Below, one piece after another: positions 42,461 through 51,039 of a DNA stretch of 64,000 nucleotides. Both the position numbers and the translations under genes were made by a program. This DNA comes from UBA7378 sp049611805 (lineage in GTDB: Bacteria > Pseudomonadota > Alphaproteobacteria > RS24), in contig JBMZAX010000002.1 of NCBI GenBank assembly GCA_049611805.1, forward strand, positions 116,503-180,502. Reading direction: 5' to 3'. Each line of letters begins with the position of its first letter. The stretch's first letter is position 1. The notes under the pieces were generated by a model. That model did not search any database and was not told the origin of the DNA. It saw only the letters and a list, made by a program, of their open reading frames with translations.

Positions 42461-43139
42461 CCAGCCTGTAACCGCCCTCTTCGGTGACCAGCAATTTTGC
42501 ATTGGACGGATCGGCCTCGATTTTCTGGCGCAGGCGGTAAATATGCGTCTCCAGCGTGTGCGTGGTAATCTGGGCGTTATAGCCCCAAATTTCGTGCAAC
42601 AGGGTTTCGCGCGAAACCGTTCCGGCGCTGGCGCGATAGAGAAATTTCAGAATATTCGCTTCCTTTTCGGTCAGGCGGATTTTATCGCCGGCTTGCGTGG
42701 TCAATTGCTTTACGGACGGTCTGAATTCATAAGGGCCAAAATGCAAAATGGCGGCGTCGCTGGTTTCGAACTGGCGCAAATGCGCCCGAATGCGCGCCAG
42801 CAACACGCCAAAGCGGAACGGCTTGGTGACATAATCATTGGCGCCCGTATCCAACCCCAAAATCGTGTCGGCCTCGGTGGCCGCGCCCGTCAACATGATA
42901 ATCGGTGCCGAGACTTTCTGGCGGCGCAAGATTTTGCATGTTTCGCGCCCGTCCTGGTCGGGCAGTCCGACATCCAGCAAAATGAGGTCAAATTCGGTTT
43001 GCGTCACCAGCTCAAGCGCCGCGGCGGCGGTTTGCGCGACCGTGATGTCAAACTCTTCATGCAATGCGAATTGCTCGCGCAACGCATCCGTCAACAGCTC
43101 ATCATCCTCCACGACGAGTATGTGGCACTCAATCGACAT
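42444..43139 (-). CDS. Orphan OmpR/PhoB-family response regulator, CenR-like
   Basis: A 231-residue regulator. The ATG at 43139 is preceded by GGGAGGTG. Residues 1-120 are the receiver domain with acidic pocket E11-D12-D13, phospho-acceptor D56 (LILLDVGLPDQDG), MLTGA and the KPF lysine. Residues 135-230 form the winged helix (LTEKEANILKFLYRASAGTVSRETLLHEIWGYN, ETHIYRLRQKIE). No histidine kinase is adjacent. Its sequence resembles the alphaproteobacterial regulator CenR, which controls envelope growth (recollection, medium certainty). A divergent L,D-transpeptidase gene fits an envelope role. Confidence 0.9.
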   Translation of the reverse strand: MSIECHILVVEDDELLTDALREQFALHEEFDITVAQTAAAALELVTQTEFDLILLDVGLPDQDGRETCKILRRQKVSAPIIMLTGAATEADTILGLDTGANDYVTKPFRFGVLLARIRAHLRQFETSDAAILHFGPYEFRPSVKQLTTQAGDKIRLTEKEANILKFLYRASAGTVSRETLLHEIWGYNAQITTHTLETHIYRLRQKIEADPSNAKLLVTEEGGYRLVTATP

Positions 43140-43276
43140 GGACACCTCCCTACTCGGCTCCATGTTAGAGTGTGCGAGCGCACATGAGAAGGCTTGCGGC
43201 AAAGTTAATCGGCAATTATTTCTCCGGTATTTCTCCGGTATTTGGCGGTCTTATCGGGGCAAATCCAAGCCTTTGC

Positions 43277-43304
43277 TTGACCGGTGCGCGCGCCTTGCTA
43301 GGGT
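43277..43304 (+). promoter_or_regulatory. Promoter of the L,D-transpeptidase gene, possibly giving leaderless mRNA
   Basis: TTGACC (43277-43282, 5 of 6 to TTGACA) and TAGGGT (43299-43304) are separated by 16 bases. Only six bases (43305-43310) separate the -10 box from the ATG, so transcription would begin at or next to the start codon. Confidence 0.5.
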
Positions 43305-43310
43305 TTGCGC

Positions 43311-43820
43311 ATGGATATTTTTGTGACAGCCGAGAAGTCGCCCGCGCGCGGTATTTTGAAACTCAATGATTTGACCGCGCCTTGCGCGCTGGGCCATGGC
43401 GGGGTGGCGACGGCCAAAAATGAGGGCGACGGCATCACCCCTGCCGGCGCGTGGCCGGTGCGCCGCATCTGGTATCGGCCCGACCGCGAACCGCGCCCCG
43501 TCGCATCGCTCGAAATTTGCCAAATCGACAGGAAAAGCGGCTGGTGCGACGATATTGAAAGGCCTGAATATAACCGCCCGGTGACGCTGCCCTTTGACGG
43601 GTCGCACGAAATATTGTGGCGCGCCGACGGGCTATACGACATATTTCTGGAGCTGGGGTTCAATGATGCCCCGCCCGTGCCGCCGACAGGCAGCGCCATT
43701 TTTCTGCATCTTGAGAAAAATAATTTCCAGCCGACGCTCGGCTGCATCGCCGTTTCGCGCCCCGTCATGGGGCAGATTGTGTCGCACATCACGCCCGACA
43801 GTGTGGTGCATGTGGGCTAG
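43311..43820 (+). CDS. L,D-transpeptidase (YkuD) family protein without signal peptide
   Basis: A 169-residue protein from ATG 43311 (a TTG two codons earlier is possible). The C-terminal half carries the YkuD active site H133 in IFLHLEKNNFQPTLGC and catalytic C145 in GCIAVSR. It would crosslink or modify peptidoglycan (3-3 links). No signal peptide or transmembrane segment is visible. It is divergent from an orphan envelope-type response regulator; its end overlaps the convergent YggS gene by four bases. Confidence 0.87.
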   Translation: MDIFVTAEKSPARGILKLNDLTAPCALGHGGVATAKNEGDGITPAGAWPVRRIWYRPDREPRPVASLEICQIDRKSGWCDDIERPEYNRPVTLPFDGSHEILWRADGLYDIFLELGFNDAPPVPPTGSAIFLHLEKNNFQPTLGCIAVSRPVMGQIVSHITPDSVVHVG

Positions 43821-44497
43821 CCGCGCGGCCCGAATATGGCTGTGCCGAGACGGATATGCGTTGCGCCCAGTGCCACGGCGGCAGGATAATCGGCGCTCAT
43901 GCCCATGCTGAGACACGCCAAATCAAGCGATGCCGCCAGCTTCCCAAGCAGGGCAAAATGCGGGCCCGCCGCATCACCGACCGGCGGCAGGCACATAAGC
44001 CCCTCTATTTTGAGCCCGTGCTGTGTGCGGCAATCGCTGACAAAGCCCGCAACATCAGCCACCGGCACGCCTGCTTTTTGCGGCTCATCACCGGTATTTA
44101 CCTGAACGAAAAGACGGGGGCTGCGCCCGGTCTCGGCCATGGCGCGCGCCAGCGCCGCGGCCAGTTTGGGCCGGTCCAGGCTGTGAATAACGTCAAACAA
44201 ATCAACCGCTTGGGCCGCCTTGTTGCTTTGCAAAGCGCCGATGAGATGCACTTGCGTATCGGCATAGGCGCGCCGCAGGGCCGGCCATTTTTCGGCCGCC
44301 TCCTGCACACGGTTTTCGCCAAAAACACGGTGGCCCGCCTCAAGCACCGGCGTGATGGCTTCCGCACTATGTGTTTTCGACACCGCAATCAGGGTGATGT
44401 CGTCAGGCGCGCGATTGTTTTTTCGCGCCAGTCCGGACAATTCGTCCCGAATGGCGTGCAAGCGTTCCGGTGCGGTTTTTTGGGATGCGTCGTCCAT
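43817..44497 (-). CDS. PLP homeostasis protein, YggS/PROSC family
   Basis: A 226-residue PLP-binding TIM-barrel protein. The ATG at 44497 is chosen because it gives the family's start; the longer frame has an unrelated extension. The Schiff-base lysine is K41 in LIAVSKTHSAEAI; other signatures are VFGENRVQEAAEKWP, HLIGALQSNKA and GLSMGMSADYPAAVALGATHIRLGTAIFG (seen here as LSMGMSADYPAAV). It maintains vitamin B6 balance. Convergent overlap of four bases with the L,D-transpeptidase. Confidence 0.94.
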   Translation of the reverse strand: MDDASQKTAPERLHAIRDELSGLARKNNRAPDDITLIAVSKTHSAEAITPVLEAGHRVFGENRVQEAAEKWPALRRAYADTQVHLIGALQSNKAAQAVDLFDVIHSLDRPKLAAALARAMAETGRSPRLFVQVNTGDEPQKAGVPVADVAGFVSDCRTQHGLKIEGLMCLPPVGDAAGPHFALLGKLAASLDLACLSMGMSADYPAAVALGATHIRLGTAIFGPRG

Positions 44498-44618
44498 TTG
44501 GATGGTCACATTAATCTTTCGATACAGGCATCTTTCACTAAAAGATCTCTCAATATGGGCCCCGCCCCCGACAAGTTTCACTTGTGCCGACGGCGTTCAC
44601 GGGACAAGCTATTTTGCG

Positions 44619-45215
44619 ATGTTTTCCTCAGCAAGGCCAACCCTATTTCCGCCCCCATTGCCGAGCCAGTTTCCCCGGCGGCTTTTGATGACCGATCTTG
44701 ACCGGTTTCCCGACTGGCCGACGGCAGTGGCCGCCCTGCCGCCGCGAAGCGGTGTTATTTTGCGCGACTACACCCATGCCCGACGCCCCGCGCTGGCACA
44801 GGAAATGGCGCGGGCCTGCCGCCAATTCGGGCACAGATTTTTTGTCGGCGAAGATGCAAACCTCGCCATAAAGCTGGGCGCGGGCTTTCACGCGCCTGCG
44901 CGCTGCGTGGGCACCGTCTTGCCGGCCGGTTTGCGCGGCATATCTCTCGCCGCCGCCCATAACCGCGCCGAGATCGACCGCGCCGCGCAATGCGGATATG
45001 GCGGCGTTTTGGTTTCGCCGGTTTTTCCGACCGCCACACATGGCGAGGCGCGCGGGCTTGGGGCGTTTAATTTTCTGGCACTGGCGCGCCACGCCGGGAC
45101 ACGCGGGCTATATGTCTATGCGCTGGGCGGCGTGAATGAGGCACGCTTCAAGCGCCTCGCCGCCGGCGGCGCGCTTGCGGGCTATGCCGGCATTTCCGCT
45201 TTCAATGCCCGCTAA
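44619..45215 (+). CDS. Thiamine phosphate synthase/TenI-family protein
   Basis: A 198-residue TIM-barrel-like protein starting at ATG 44619; ATG at 44688 would drop the first strand (LLMTDLDRF). It has GVILRDYTHARRPALAQEMARACR, FFVGEDANLAIKLGAGFHAPA, SLAAAHNRAEIDRAAQCGYGGVLVSPVFPTATHGEARGLG and YALGGVNEARFKRLAAGGALAGYAGISAF. This fits ThiE/TenI folds, but the diphosphate-binding motif of true ThiE is weak. It may be a degenerate ThiE or a TenI-like protein. No thiamine genes or TPP riboswitch are nearby. Confidence 0.82.
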   Translation: MFSSARPTLFPPPLPSQFPRRLLMTDLDRFPDWPTAVAALPPRSGVILRDYTHARRPALAQEMARACRQFGHRFFVGEDANLAIKLGAGFHAPARCVGTVLPAGLRGISLAAAHNRAEIDRAAQCGYGGVLVSPVFPTATHGEARGLGAFNFLALARHAGTRGLYVYALGGVNEARFKRLAAGGALAGYAGISAFNAR

Positions 45216-45311
45216 GATTTGCGCGCCGACGCTTTTCCTTTTTCTTTACATTTGGCGAACCGCACCATAAGAAAGTCGGGTGTGATTTTTATTCTGCAAA
45301 CGGACAAATTA

Positions 45312-45872
45312 ATGACCATGAAATTGCCCGAACTTTCCTGTTTCCGCCATGGCGCAAAACATGCCCGCCGCACCGCTTTGGTGCTGGCCATGGTTGCCAC
45401 GCTGGGCGCATGTGCCGACGATATTGTTTTCGAAGATGAGTACCCGACCAAGGGCAATACGGCTGATGCCGAAAGCGGTTCGCTTTTTGAGACCATCACG
45501 CTCAATCTGGGCGGCTTGACGGGCGGCGGCAAGGCGGCCGAAAGCGAGCTGGCGGTCAATGCCGATTTGTGGCGCGCCGCGCTGGATACTTTGTCATTCA
45601 TGCCTCTGGCTTCTGCCGATCCCAATGGCGGTGTCATCATCACCGATTGGTATAATGACCCAAGCCAGACCGGTGAGCGGTTCAAGGTTAATGTCGTGAT
45701 TAGCGGGCGCACCTTACGCGCCGATGCCTTGCGCATTACACTGTTCAAACAAGTGCACAGCAATGGCGCTTGGGTGAATGCGGAGCCTACGGCAAATGTC
45801 GGGCGCCAGCTTGAAAATCTCGTTCTGACCCGCGCGCGCGATTTCAAGGTCGCCCGCCAGAGCGCGAAATAG
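45312..45872 (+). CDS. DUF3576 lipoprotein
   Basis: A 186-residue protein from ATG 45312 (a second ATG at 45318). The N-terminus is basic with a hydrophobic stretch and the lipobox LGAC (Cys34), so it is a probable lipoprotein. The body has NADLWRAALDTLSFMPLASADPNGGVIITDWYNDP, the DUF3576 signature. Function unknown, presumably at the outer membrane. It precedes leuS by 28 bases on the same strand, a conserved alphaproteobacterial neighbourhood. Confidence 0.9.
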   Translation: MTMKLPELSCFRHGAKHARRTALVLAMVATLGACADDIVFEDEYPTKGNTADAESGSLFETITLNLGGLTGGGKAAESELAVNADLWRAALDTLSFMPLASADPNGGVIITDWYNDPSQTGERFKVNVVISGRTLRADALRITLFKQVHSNGAWVNAEPTANVGRQLENLVLTRARDFKVARQSAK

Positions 45873-45900
45873 ACCGCGCCGAAAGCATCGGAGGCACCCC

Positions 45901-48474
45901 GTGTCACGCTATGATCCGTCGGTAAGCGAAGGCGACTGGCAAGCCGCTTGGGAAGCCGCCGATTGCTTCAAGGCGCTGGGCCCGGACTGCGGCAAACCAA
46001 AATATTATGTGCTGGAAATGTTTCCCTATCCGTCGGGGCGCATTCATATGGGCCATGTGCGCAATTATGCCATGGGCGATGTGATTGCGCGCTTCAAAAT
46101 GGCGCAGGGATATAATGTGCTGCACCCGATGGGGTGGGACGCGTTCGGCATGCCGGCGGAAAATGCGGCAATTGAAAAAGGCACGCATCCGGCGACATGG
46201 ACTTATGAAAATATCGACGCCATGCGCGCGCAGTTGAAATCGCTCGGCCTTTCGTTTGACTGGTCGCGCGAATTTGCAACCTGCGACCCGTCTTATTATC
46301 GCCACGAACAGGCCATGTTTCTCGATTTTCTGGAAGCCGGCCTTGTTGACCGGCGCGAGAGCATTGTCAATTGGGATCCGGTCGACCACACGGTGCTGGC
46401 AAACGAGCAGGTGATTGACGGCAAGGGCTGGCGGTCGGGCGCGGCCGTCGAGCAACGCGCGCTGACCCAGTGGTTTTTGAAAATTTCGGATTTTTCCGAC
46501 GACCTGTTGGGCGCGCTGGACGGGCTGACGCGCTGGCCGGAAAAAGTGCGCCTCATGCAGGCCAATTGGATCGGCCGGTCGGAAGGGCTGGCCTGCCGGT
46601 TTGAACTTACCGAACCGGTCGGGGAATTTGGCGATATCGAGATTTACACCACCCGCCCCGACACGCTTTATGGCGCGAGCTTTTGTGCGCTGTCGCCCGA
46701 CCACCCACTGACGCTGGAACTGGCCGCAGCCGATACGGAATTGGCCGATTTCCGGGCCATGTGCGCGGCGCGCGGCACCAGCGAAAGCGATATTGAAGGG
46801 GGCGAAAAACTGGGCTATGACACCGGGCTTTTCGTGCGCCACCCGCTTGACCCGGATTGGCTGCTGCCGGTCTATGTGGCGAATTTTGTTCTGATGGGCT
46901 ACGGCACCGGCGCGATTTTCGCATGTCCGGCGCATGACCAGCGCGATCTGGATTTTGCCCGCAAATATGATTTGCCCGTGCGTGCGGTCGTGCGGCCGGC
47001 CGATGCAGATGCGTCATTCGATGTGTCCGACACGGCCTATACGGGCGATGGCGTCATGTTCAATTCGGGCGATTTTGACGGGCTGAGCCCCGCCGATGCG
47101 CGCGCGCGGATTATCGCGCAATTTGTCGAACAGGGGCGCGGCACGCGGCAGGTGAATTTCCGGTTGCGCGATTGGGGCATTTCGCGCCAGCGATATTGGG
47201 GCTGCCCGATCCCGATGATCCATTGCCCCGATTGCGGTGCCGTTCCGGTGCCGCGCGCCGACCTGCCGGTCACATTGCCCGAAGATGTCAGTTTCGACAC
47301 GCCGGGCAATCCGCTCGACCGCCATGCCGATTGGAAGCACACCGCCTGCCCGAAATGCGGCGGCGCGGCCGAGCGCGAAACCGATACATTCGACACATTT
47401 GTGGACAGCAGCTGGTATTATGCCCGCTTTACCGGCCTTGACCCGGACGCCCCGACCGACCGCGCGGCGACCGATTACTGGATGTCGGTCGACCAATATA
47501 TTGGCGGCATTGAGCACGCGATTTTGCATTTGCTCTATGCGCGGTTTTACGCGCGCGCCATGCACCGCACCGGACATTTGGGAACGGATGAGCCGTTCAC
47601 CGGCCTGTTCACGCAAGGCATGGTCTGCCACGAAACCTATCGTGACGCAGACGGAAACTGGTTGCTGCCGGAACAGGTTGACCGGCGCGAGGACGGCGCC
47701 TTTTTGAAAGAGAGCCCAAGCCGCCGCGTCGAGATTGGCGGCATTGAGAAAATGTCCAAGTCGAAGAAAAATGTTGTCGACCCCGATGATATTATCGCGA
47801 CCTATGGCGCAGACACGGCGCGCTGGTTCATGTTGTCGGACTCGCCCCCCGAACGCGATGTGCAGTGGACACAAGAAGGCGTTGACGGGGCCTGGCGGTT
47901 TGTTCAGCGCGTGTGGCGGCTGATCGACACCCACGCCGAAACTTTGGCCGATATCAAAACCGCGCAACCGGACAAAATGTCTGCGCCCGCAAGTGATTTA
48001 TACCGCACGGTGCATCGCAGCATTCACGCGGTGACGCAGGACCTCGAAGCCTTGGGCTTTAACCGTGCGGTCGCGCGGATTTACAATCTTGCCAATGAAT
48101 TGTCCGGTTTCACACCGGCAGATGATGCCGAGCGCGGCATTTTGAAATCCGGCCTTTTGACTCTGGTGCAGCTTTTTGCGCCAATGATGCCGCATCTGGC
48201 CGAAACTTGCTGGCGCGCGCTGGGGGCTGACGGGCTTGTCGCCACCGCCGATTGGCCGCAGGCCGATGCCGAAGCGCTGGTCGAAGACAGCGTGACACTG
48301 CCGGTGCAGATTAACGGCAAAAGGCGCGCAGAAATTACTGTGCCGAAATCGGCAGATCAGGCTAAGATAGAAGAACTTGCGCGGGCCGAACCTCAAGTGG
48401 AGAAATTTCTCGATGGCAAACCGATCAAGAAATGCGTTGTTGTACCGGGACGGATTGTCAATTTCGTCGTTTAG
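45901..48474 (+). CDS. leuS: Leucyl-tRNA synthetase
   Basis: An 857-residue class I synthetase. The GTG start at 45901 follows GGAGG and gives the standard length. It has the HIGH motif in PYPSGRIHMGHVRNYAMGD, the editing domain (TTRPDTLYGA, with VANFVLMGYGTGAIFACPAHDQRD) and the catalytic EKMSKSKKNVVDP. The anticodon-binding and C-terminal domains follow. leuS-lptE-holA are in tandem, overlapping. Confidence 0.98.
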   Translation: MSRYDPSVSEGDWQAAWEAADCFKALGPDCGKPKYYVLEMFPYPSGRIHMGHVRNYAMGDVIARFKMAQGYNVLHPMGWDAFGMPAENAAIEKGTHPATWTYENIDAMRAQLKSLGLSFDWSREFATCDPSYYRHEQAMFLDFLEAGLVDRRESIVNWDPVDHTVLANEQVIDGKGWRSGAAVEQRALTQWFLKISDFSDDLLGALDGLTRWPEKVRLMQANWIGRSEGLACRFELTEPVGEFGDIEIYTTRPDTLYGASFCALSPDHPLTLELAAADTELADFRAMCAARGTSESDIEGGEKLGYDTGLFVRHPLDPDWLLPVYVANFVLMGYGTGAIFACPAHDQRDLDFARKYDLPVRAVVRPADADASFDVSDTAYTGDGVMFNSGDFDGLSPADARARIIAQFVEQGRGTRQVNFRLRDWGISRQRYWGCPIPMIHCPDCGAVPVPRADLPVTLPEDVSFDTPGNPLDRHADWKHTACPKCGGAAERETDTFDTFVDSSWYYARFTGLDPDAPTDRAATDYWMSVDQYIGGIEHAILHLLYARFYARAMHRTGHLGTDEPFTGLFTQGMVCHETYRDADGNWLLPEQVDRREDGAFLKESPSRRVEIGGIEKMSKSKKNVVDPDDIIATYGADTARWFMLSDSPPERDVQWTQEGVDGAWRFVQRVWRLIDTHAETLADIKTAQPDKMSAPASDLYRTVHRSIHAVTQDLEALGFNRAVARIYNLANELSGFTPADDAERGILKSGLLTLVQLFAPMMPHLAETCWRALGADGLVATADWPQADAEALVEDSVTLPVQINGKRRAEITVPKSADQAKIEELARAEPQVEKFLDGKPIKKCVVVPGRIVNFVV

Positions 48475-48973
48475 AGCGCCTGCCCGAATTTTACTTGCCC
48501 CGATTTTACTTGTCGTGTCGCTGCTCGTCGCCGGATGCGGCTTCGAGCCGGTTTATGCTCTGCGCGACGATGGCGGCCAAACCACGCTTTTGCGCAAGAT
48601 TGATTTGCCCGACACGCGCGCCGGACGCTATCTCGGCAATCAATTGCGCGGGCGGGTCACTTCCGGCGAAGAGGGCGGGCTGGCCCTTTATGTGACGCTG
48701 GAAGAAGCGCGGGAAGATGCGCTGATTGCAACCGAAGGCAATGCCGAGCGCATTAATTTGACGATGACGGCGATTGTGCGGCTTGAAACGGCGGCGGCGG
48801 AAATCATTGCGCAACGCCGGTTTCGCGTGTCGTCGAGCTATAACCGGACATCGAGCGAACTGGCCAATCAGGAAACCGAAGCCAGCTTGCGCAATACCGC
48901 GCTTGACCGCATTGCCTCGGACATTCAATTCCTGCTGGCCGATTTGGCGGCAGATACGGGCCGCGCCCGATGA
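48413..48973 (+). CDS. lptE: LPS-assembly lipoprotein LptE
   Basis: A 186-residue protein. With the ATG at 48413 it overlaps leuS by 62 bases; a TTG at 48455 would shorten the overlap. A signal region (LLAPILLVVSLLVAGC) ends in a lipobox with Cys42, followed by GFEPVYAL, typical of LptE. The body (RIDLPDTRAGRYLGNQLRGRV, RERRFRV-like strand, NQETEASLRNTALDRIASDI) fits the alphaproteobacterial LptE, partner of LptD at the outer membrane. Its stop overlaps holA by four bases. Confidence 0.9.
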   Translation: MANRSRNALLYRDGLSISSFRAPARILLAPILLVVSLLVAGCGFEPVYALRDDGGQTTLLRKIDLPDTRAGRYLGNQLRGRVTSGEEGGLALYVTLEEAREDALIATEGNAERINLTMTAIVRLETAAAEIIAQRRFRVSSSYNRTSSELANQETEASLRNTALDRIASDIQFLLADLAADTGRAR

Positions 48974-50028
48974 AGCTGGCCGCCGGCAAGGTAGAGGCTT
49001 TTATTGACGCCTTCCCACCCAAACAAATGCCGGCGCTGGTGCTTGTTTACGGGCCGGACCAGGGCGGGGTGCGCGATATCGGGCAGCGCCTGTGCACCGC
49101 CTTTCTGGGGGCCGAGCCCGACCCGCTACAGCGCACCGATCTGAACGATACGGAAGTCGCGGGCGGCCGCCTTGCCGATGAAGCCGCGGCCATTCCGATG
49201 TTTGGTGACAAAAAACTGGTTCTGGTGCGCGGTGGCGGCGGACAGGTGGCGCGCGCCGCCGGCGATTATCTGGCCGCCCCGACAAAAGCCGCGCTGGTCG
49301 TCATTGAGACCGGAGCTTTGCGCCCGTCGGCGGCTTTGCGCAAGCTGGTCGAAGCGCATGCCGACGCCATGGCCCTGCCATGCTATGAGGCCGATGCGCG
49401 CCAACTCGCGCAATTGATGCGCGACCAGCTTGAGGCGGAAGGCTTTCGTATCGAGGCCGCCGCGCTTGAAGCAGCCGTCGCGCGCCTTGCGACCGATCGC
49501 GGCATCATGCGCCGCGAGATTGAGCGGCTGGTGCTTTATAAGGGGCCGCGCGGCAGTGCCGGATTTTCCGGCGATACGGCCCTCATCACATTGGATGATG
49601 TCGATGCCGCCCTTGGCGACCAGTCGAGCCTGACGCTTGACAGCCTGATTGATGCGGTCGCTTTGGGCCGCGTGGCGGCGGCGGATCAGGCGCTGATGCG
49701 ATTGACGGCAGGCGGGCAAACCCTGCAAACCGCGCTGGGCGTGGTGCGTCGGCATTTTCAAATTTTGCACCTCGCCACCGGCCTGATTGAGACCGGCACC
49801 CCGCAAGCCCAGGCGCTTTCGGCCTTCCGGCCACCGCTGCATTTCCGCCGCAAACCGCTGGTCGAAAATCAGCTCAGGCTGTGGTCGCGCCGCAAAATAG
49901 AGCGCGCTTTGTCATTGCTGCACAAAAGCGAGATTGACGCGCGCGCCATGCGCGCCGCCGGCACGCGCCTGCCCGAAGCGGTGGCGGGGCAGATTTTGCT
50001 GCGCATTGCCCGCGCCGCGCAACGTTAA
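48970..50028 (+). CDS. holA: DNA polymerase III delta subunit
   Basis: A 352-residue clamp-loader subunit. The start MKLAAGKVEAFIDAFPPKQMPALVLVYGPDQGGVRDIGQRL matches HolA; later LLVRGGG-type strand, RPSAALRKLVEAHADAMALPCYEAD and a C-terminal helical domain (RRHFQILHLATGLI) follow. The Walker-like motif is degenerate, as normal for delta. ATGA overlap with lptE. Its TAA is inside the first copy of an 18-base repeat. Confidence 0.94.
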   Translation: MKLAAGKVEAFIDAFPPKQMPALVLVYGPDQGGVRDIGQRLCTAFLGAEPDPLQRTDLNDTEVAGGRLADEAAAIPMFGDKKLVLVRGGGGQVARAAGDYLAAPTKAALVVIETGALRPSAALRKLVEAHADAMALPCYEADARQLAQLMRDQLEAEGFRIEAAALEAAVARLATDRGIMRREIERLVLYKGPRGSAGFSGDTALITLDDVDAALGDQSSLTLDSLIDAVALGRVAAADQALMRLTAGGQTLQTALGVVRRHFQILHLATGLIETGTPQAQALSAFRPPLHFRRKPLVENQLRLWSRRKIERALSLLHKSEIDARAMRAAGTRLPEAVAGQILLRIARAAQR

Positions 50029-50066
50029 GAAGAAGTGTTAAGAAGGGGCGTTAAGAAGAAGTGTTA
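50023..50066. repeat. 18-bp direct repeat joining the holA and parB stop codons
   Basis: CGTTAAGAAGAAGTGTTA occurs exactly at 50023-50040 and again at 50049-50066, period 26. The first copy contains the holA TAA; the second contains the parB stop on the other strand. The intervening AGAAGGGG resembles the repeat interior, so this looks like another duplication at a convergent gene end. Confidence 0.85.
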
Positions 50067-51011
50067 GGAATTCGACAATAGCCGCGCAATCACGCCATCA
50101 AGCTGTGAAAGAGATTTATAGCTGATGGTCACCGTGCCGCTTTCATCACCCTGATGGCGAATATCAACCTTCAGCCCCAGCGCATCGGCCAGTGTTTTTT
50201 CAACGGCGCGGGTGTCAGCGTCCTTGGTTTCCGATTTGGCGCCCTTGCCGCCCGATTTTTTGCCGGTCTTGTCACCCGACTTGTCGCCCACAAGCGCTTC
50301 GACCGCGCGCACGCTCAACCCCTCGGCAACGACGCGGCGCGCCAGCGCATCGGCATCGGCATGGCCGAGCAATGCGCGCGCATGGCCCATGCTGAGCGCG
50401 CCCGAAACCAGTAAATCGCGCATGCCCGGCGTCGCCTGCGCCAGCCGCAACAGATTGGCAATGTGGCTGCGGCTTTTGCCGACCACTTCGGCAAGCTCGG
50501 CTTGCGTATAGCTAAATTCGTCGATAAGCCGTTGATATGCTTCGCTTTCTTCTATCGGGTTGAGATCGGCGCGCTGCACATTCTCGATAATGCCGATCTC
50601 CAGCGCCTCGCTGTCGGACAGTTCCTGCACCACGGCCGGCACGGCGTGAAGCTTGGCGATTTGCGCGGCGCGCCAGCGGCGTTCGCCGGCAATGATTTCA
50701 AACCGGTCGGTCGCGCCTTTGAGCGGGCGCACAACCAGCGGCTGCAAAATGCCCGACTTGCCGAATGACTGGGCCAGCGCTTTCAGATCATCTTCGTCAA
50801 AATTGCGGCGCGGCTGAAACGCCCCCGCCTGCAATTGGTCGGTGCCCAACATCCGCAATCCGGCTCCATTTGCGGTTGCGGCGGCTGACGCCTCGCCCGC
50901 GCGCGCCTTTGAGCCGGCATCCGGATTGGTGCCCACCGGTGCGGCTTCGCCGATTAATGCCGACAGGCCGCGCCCCAGTCCTCTTTTTCTTTCTGCTTTT
51001 TTTTCTGTCAT
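50064..51011 (-). CDS. parB: Chromosome partitioning protein ParB
   Basis: A 315-residue CTP-dependent DNA clamp that loads at parS. The N-terminal motif RGLGRGLSALIGE starts the protein. GERRWRAAQIAKLHAVPAVV is the CTP-binding region, LEIGIIENVQRADLNPIEESEAYQRLIDEF the conserved second motif, and YTQAELAEVVGKSRSHIANLLRL the helix-turn-helix. The linker is Lys/Gly/Asp-rich, and a C-terminal dimer domain ends it. Two parS sites lie at 52559 and 54589. It is in the order parA-parB (minus strand). Confidence 0.97.
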   Translation of the reverse strand: MTEKKAERKRGLGRGLSALIGEAAPVGTNPDAGSKARAGEASAAATANGAGLRMLGTDQLQAGAFQPRRNFDEDDLKALAQSFGKSGILQPLVVRPLKGATDRFEIIAGERRWRAAQIAKLHAVPAVVQELSDSEALEIGIIENVQRADLNPIEESEAYQRLIDEFSYTQAELAEVVGKSRSHIANLLRLAQATPGMRDLLVSGALSMGHARALLGHADADALARRVVAEGLSVRAVEALVGDKSGDKTGKKSGGKGAKSETKDADTRAVEKTLADALGLKVDIRHQGDESGTVTISYKSLSQLDGVIARLLSNS

Positions 51012-51039
51012 GACACTCTCAATTTATGGCTTTCGCAAA

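Noticed and set aside
45904..46935. 343-codon minus-strand open frame
   Set aside because: Antisense to leuS, which is complete and unambiguous; composition is that of a shadow frame.
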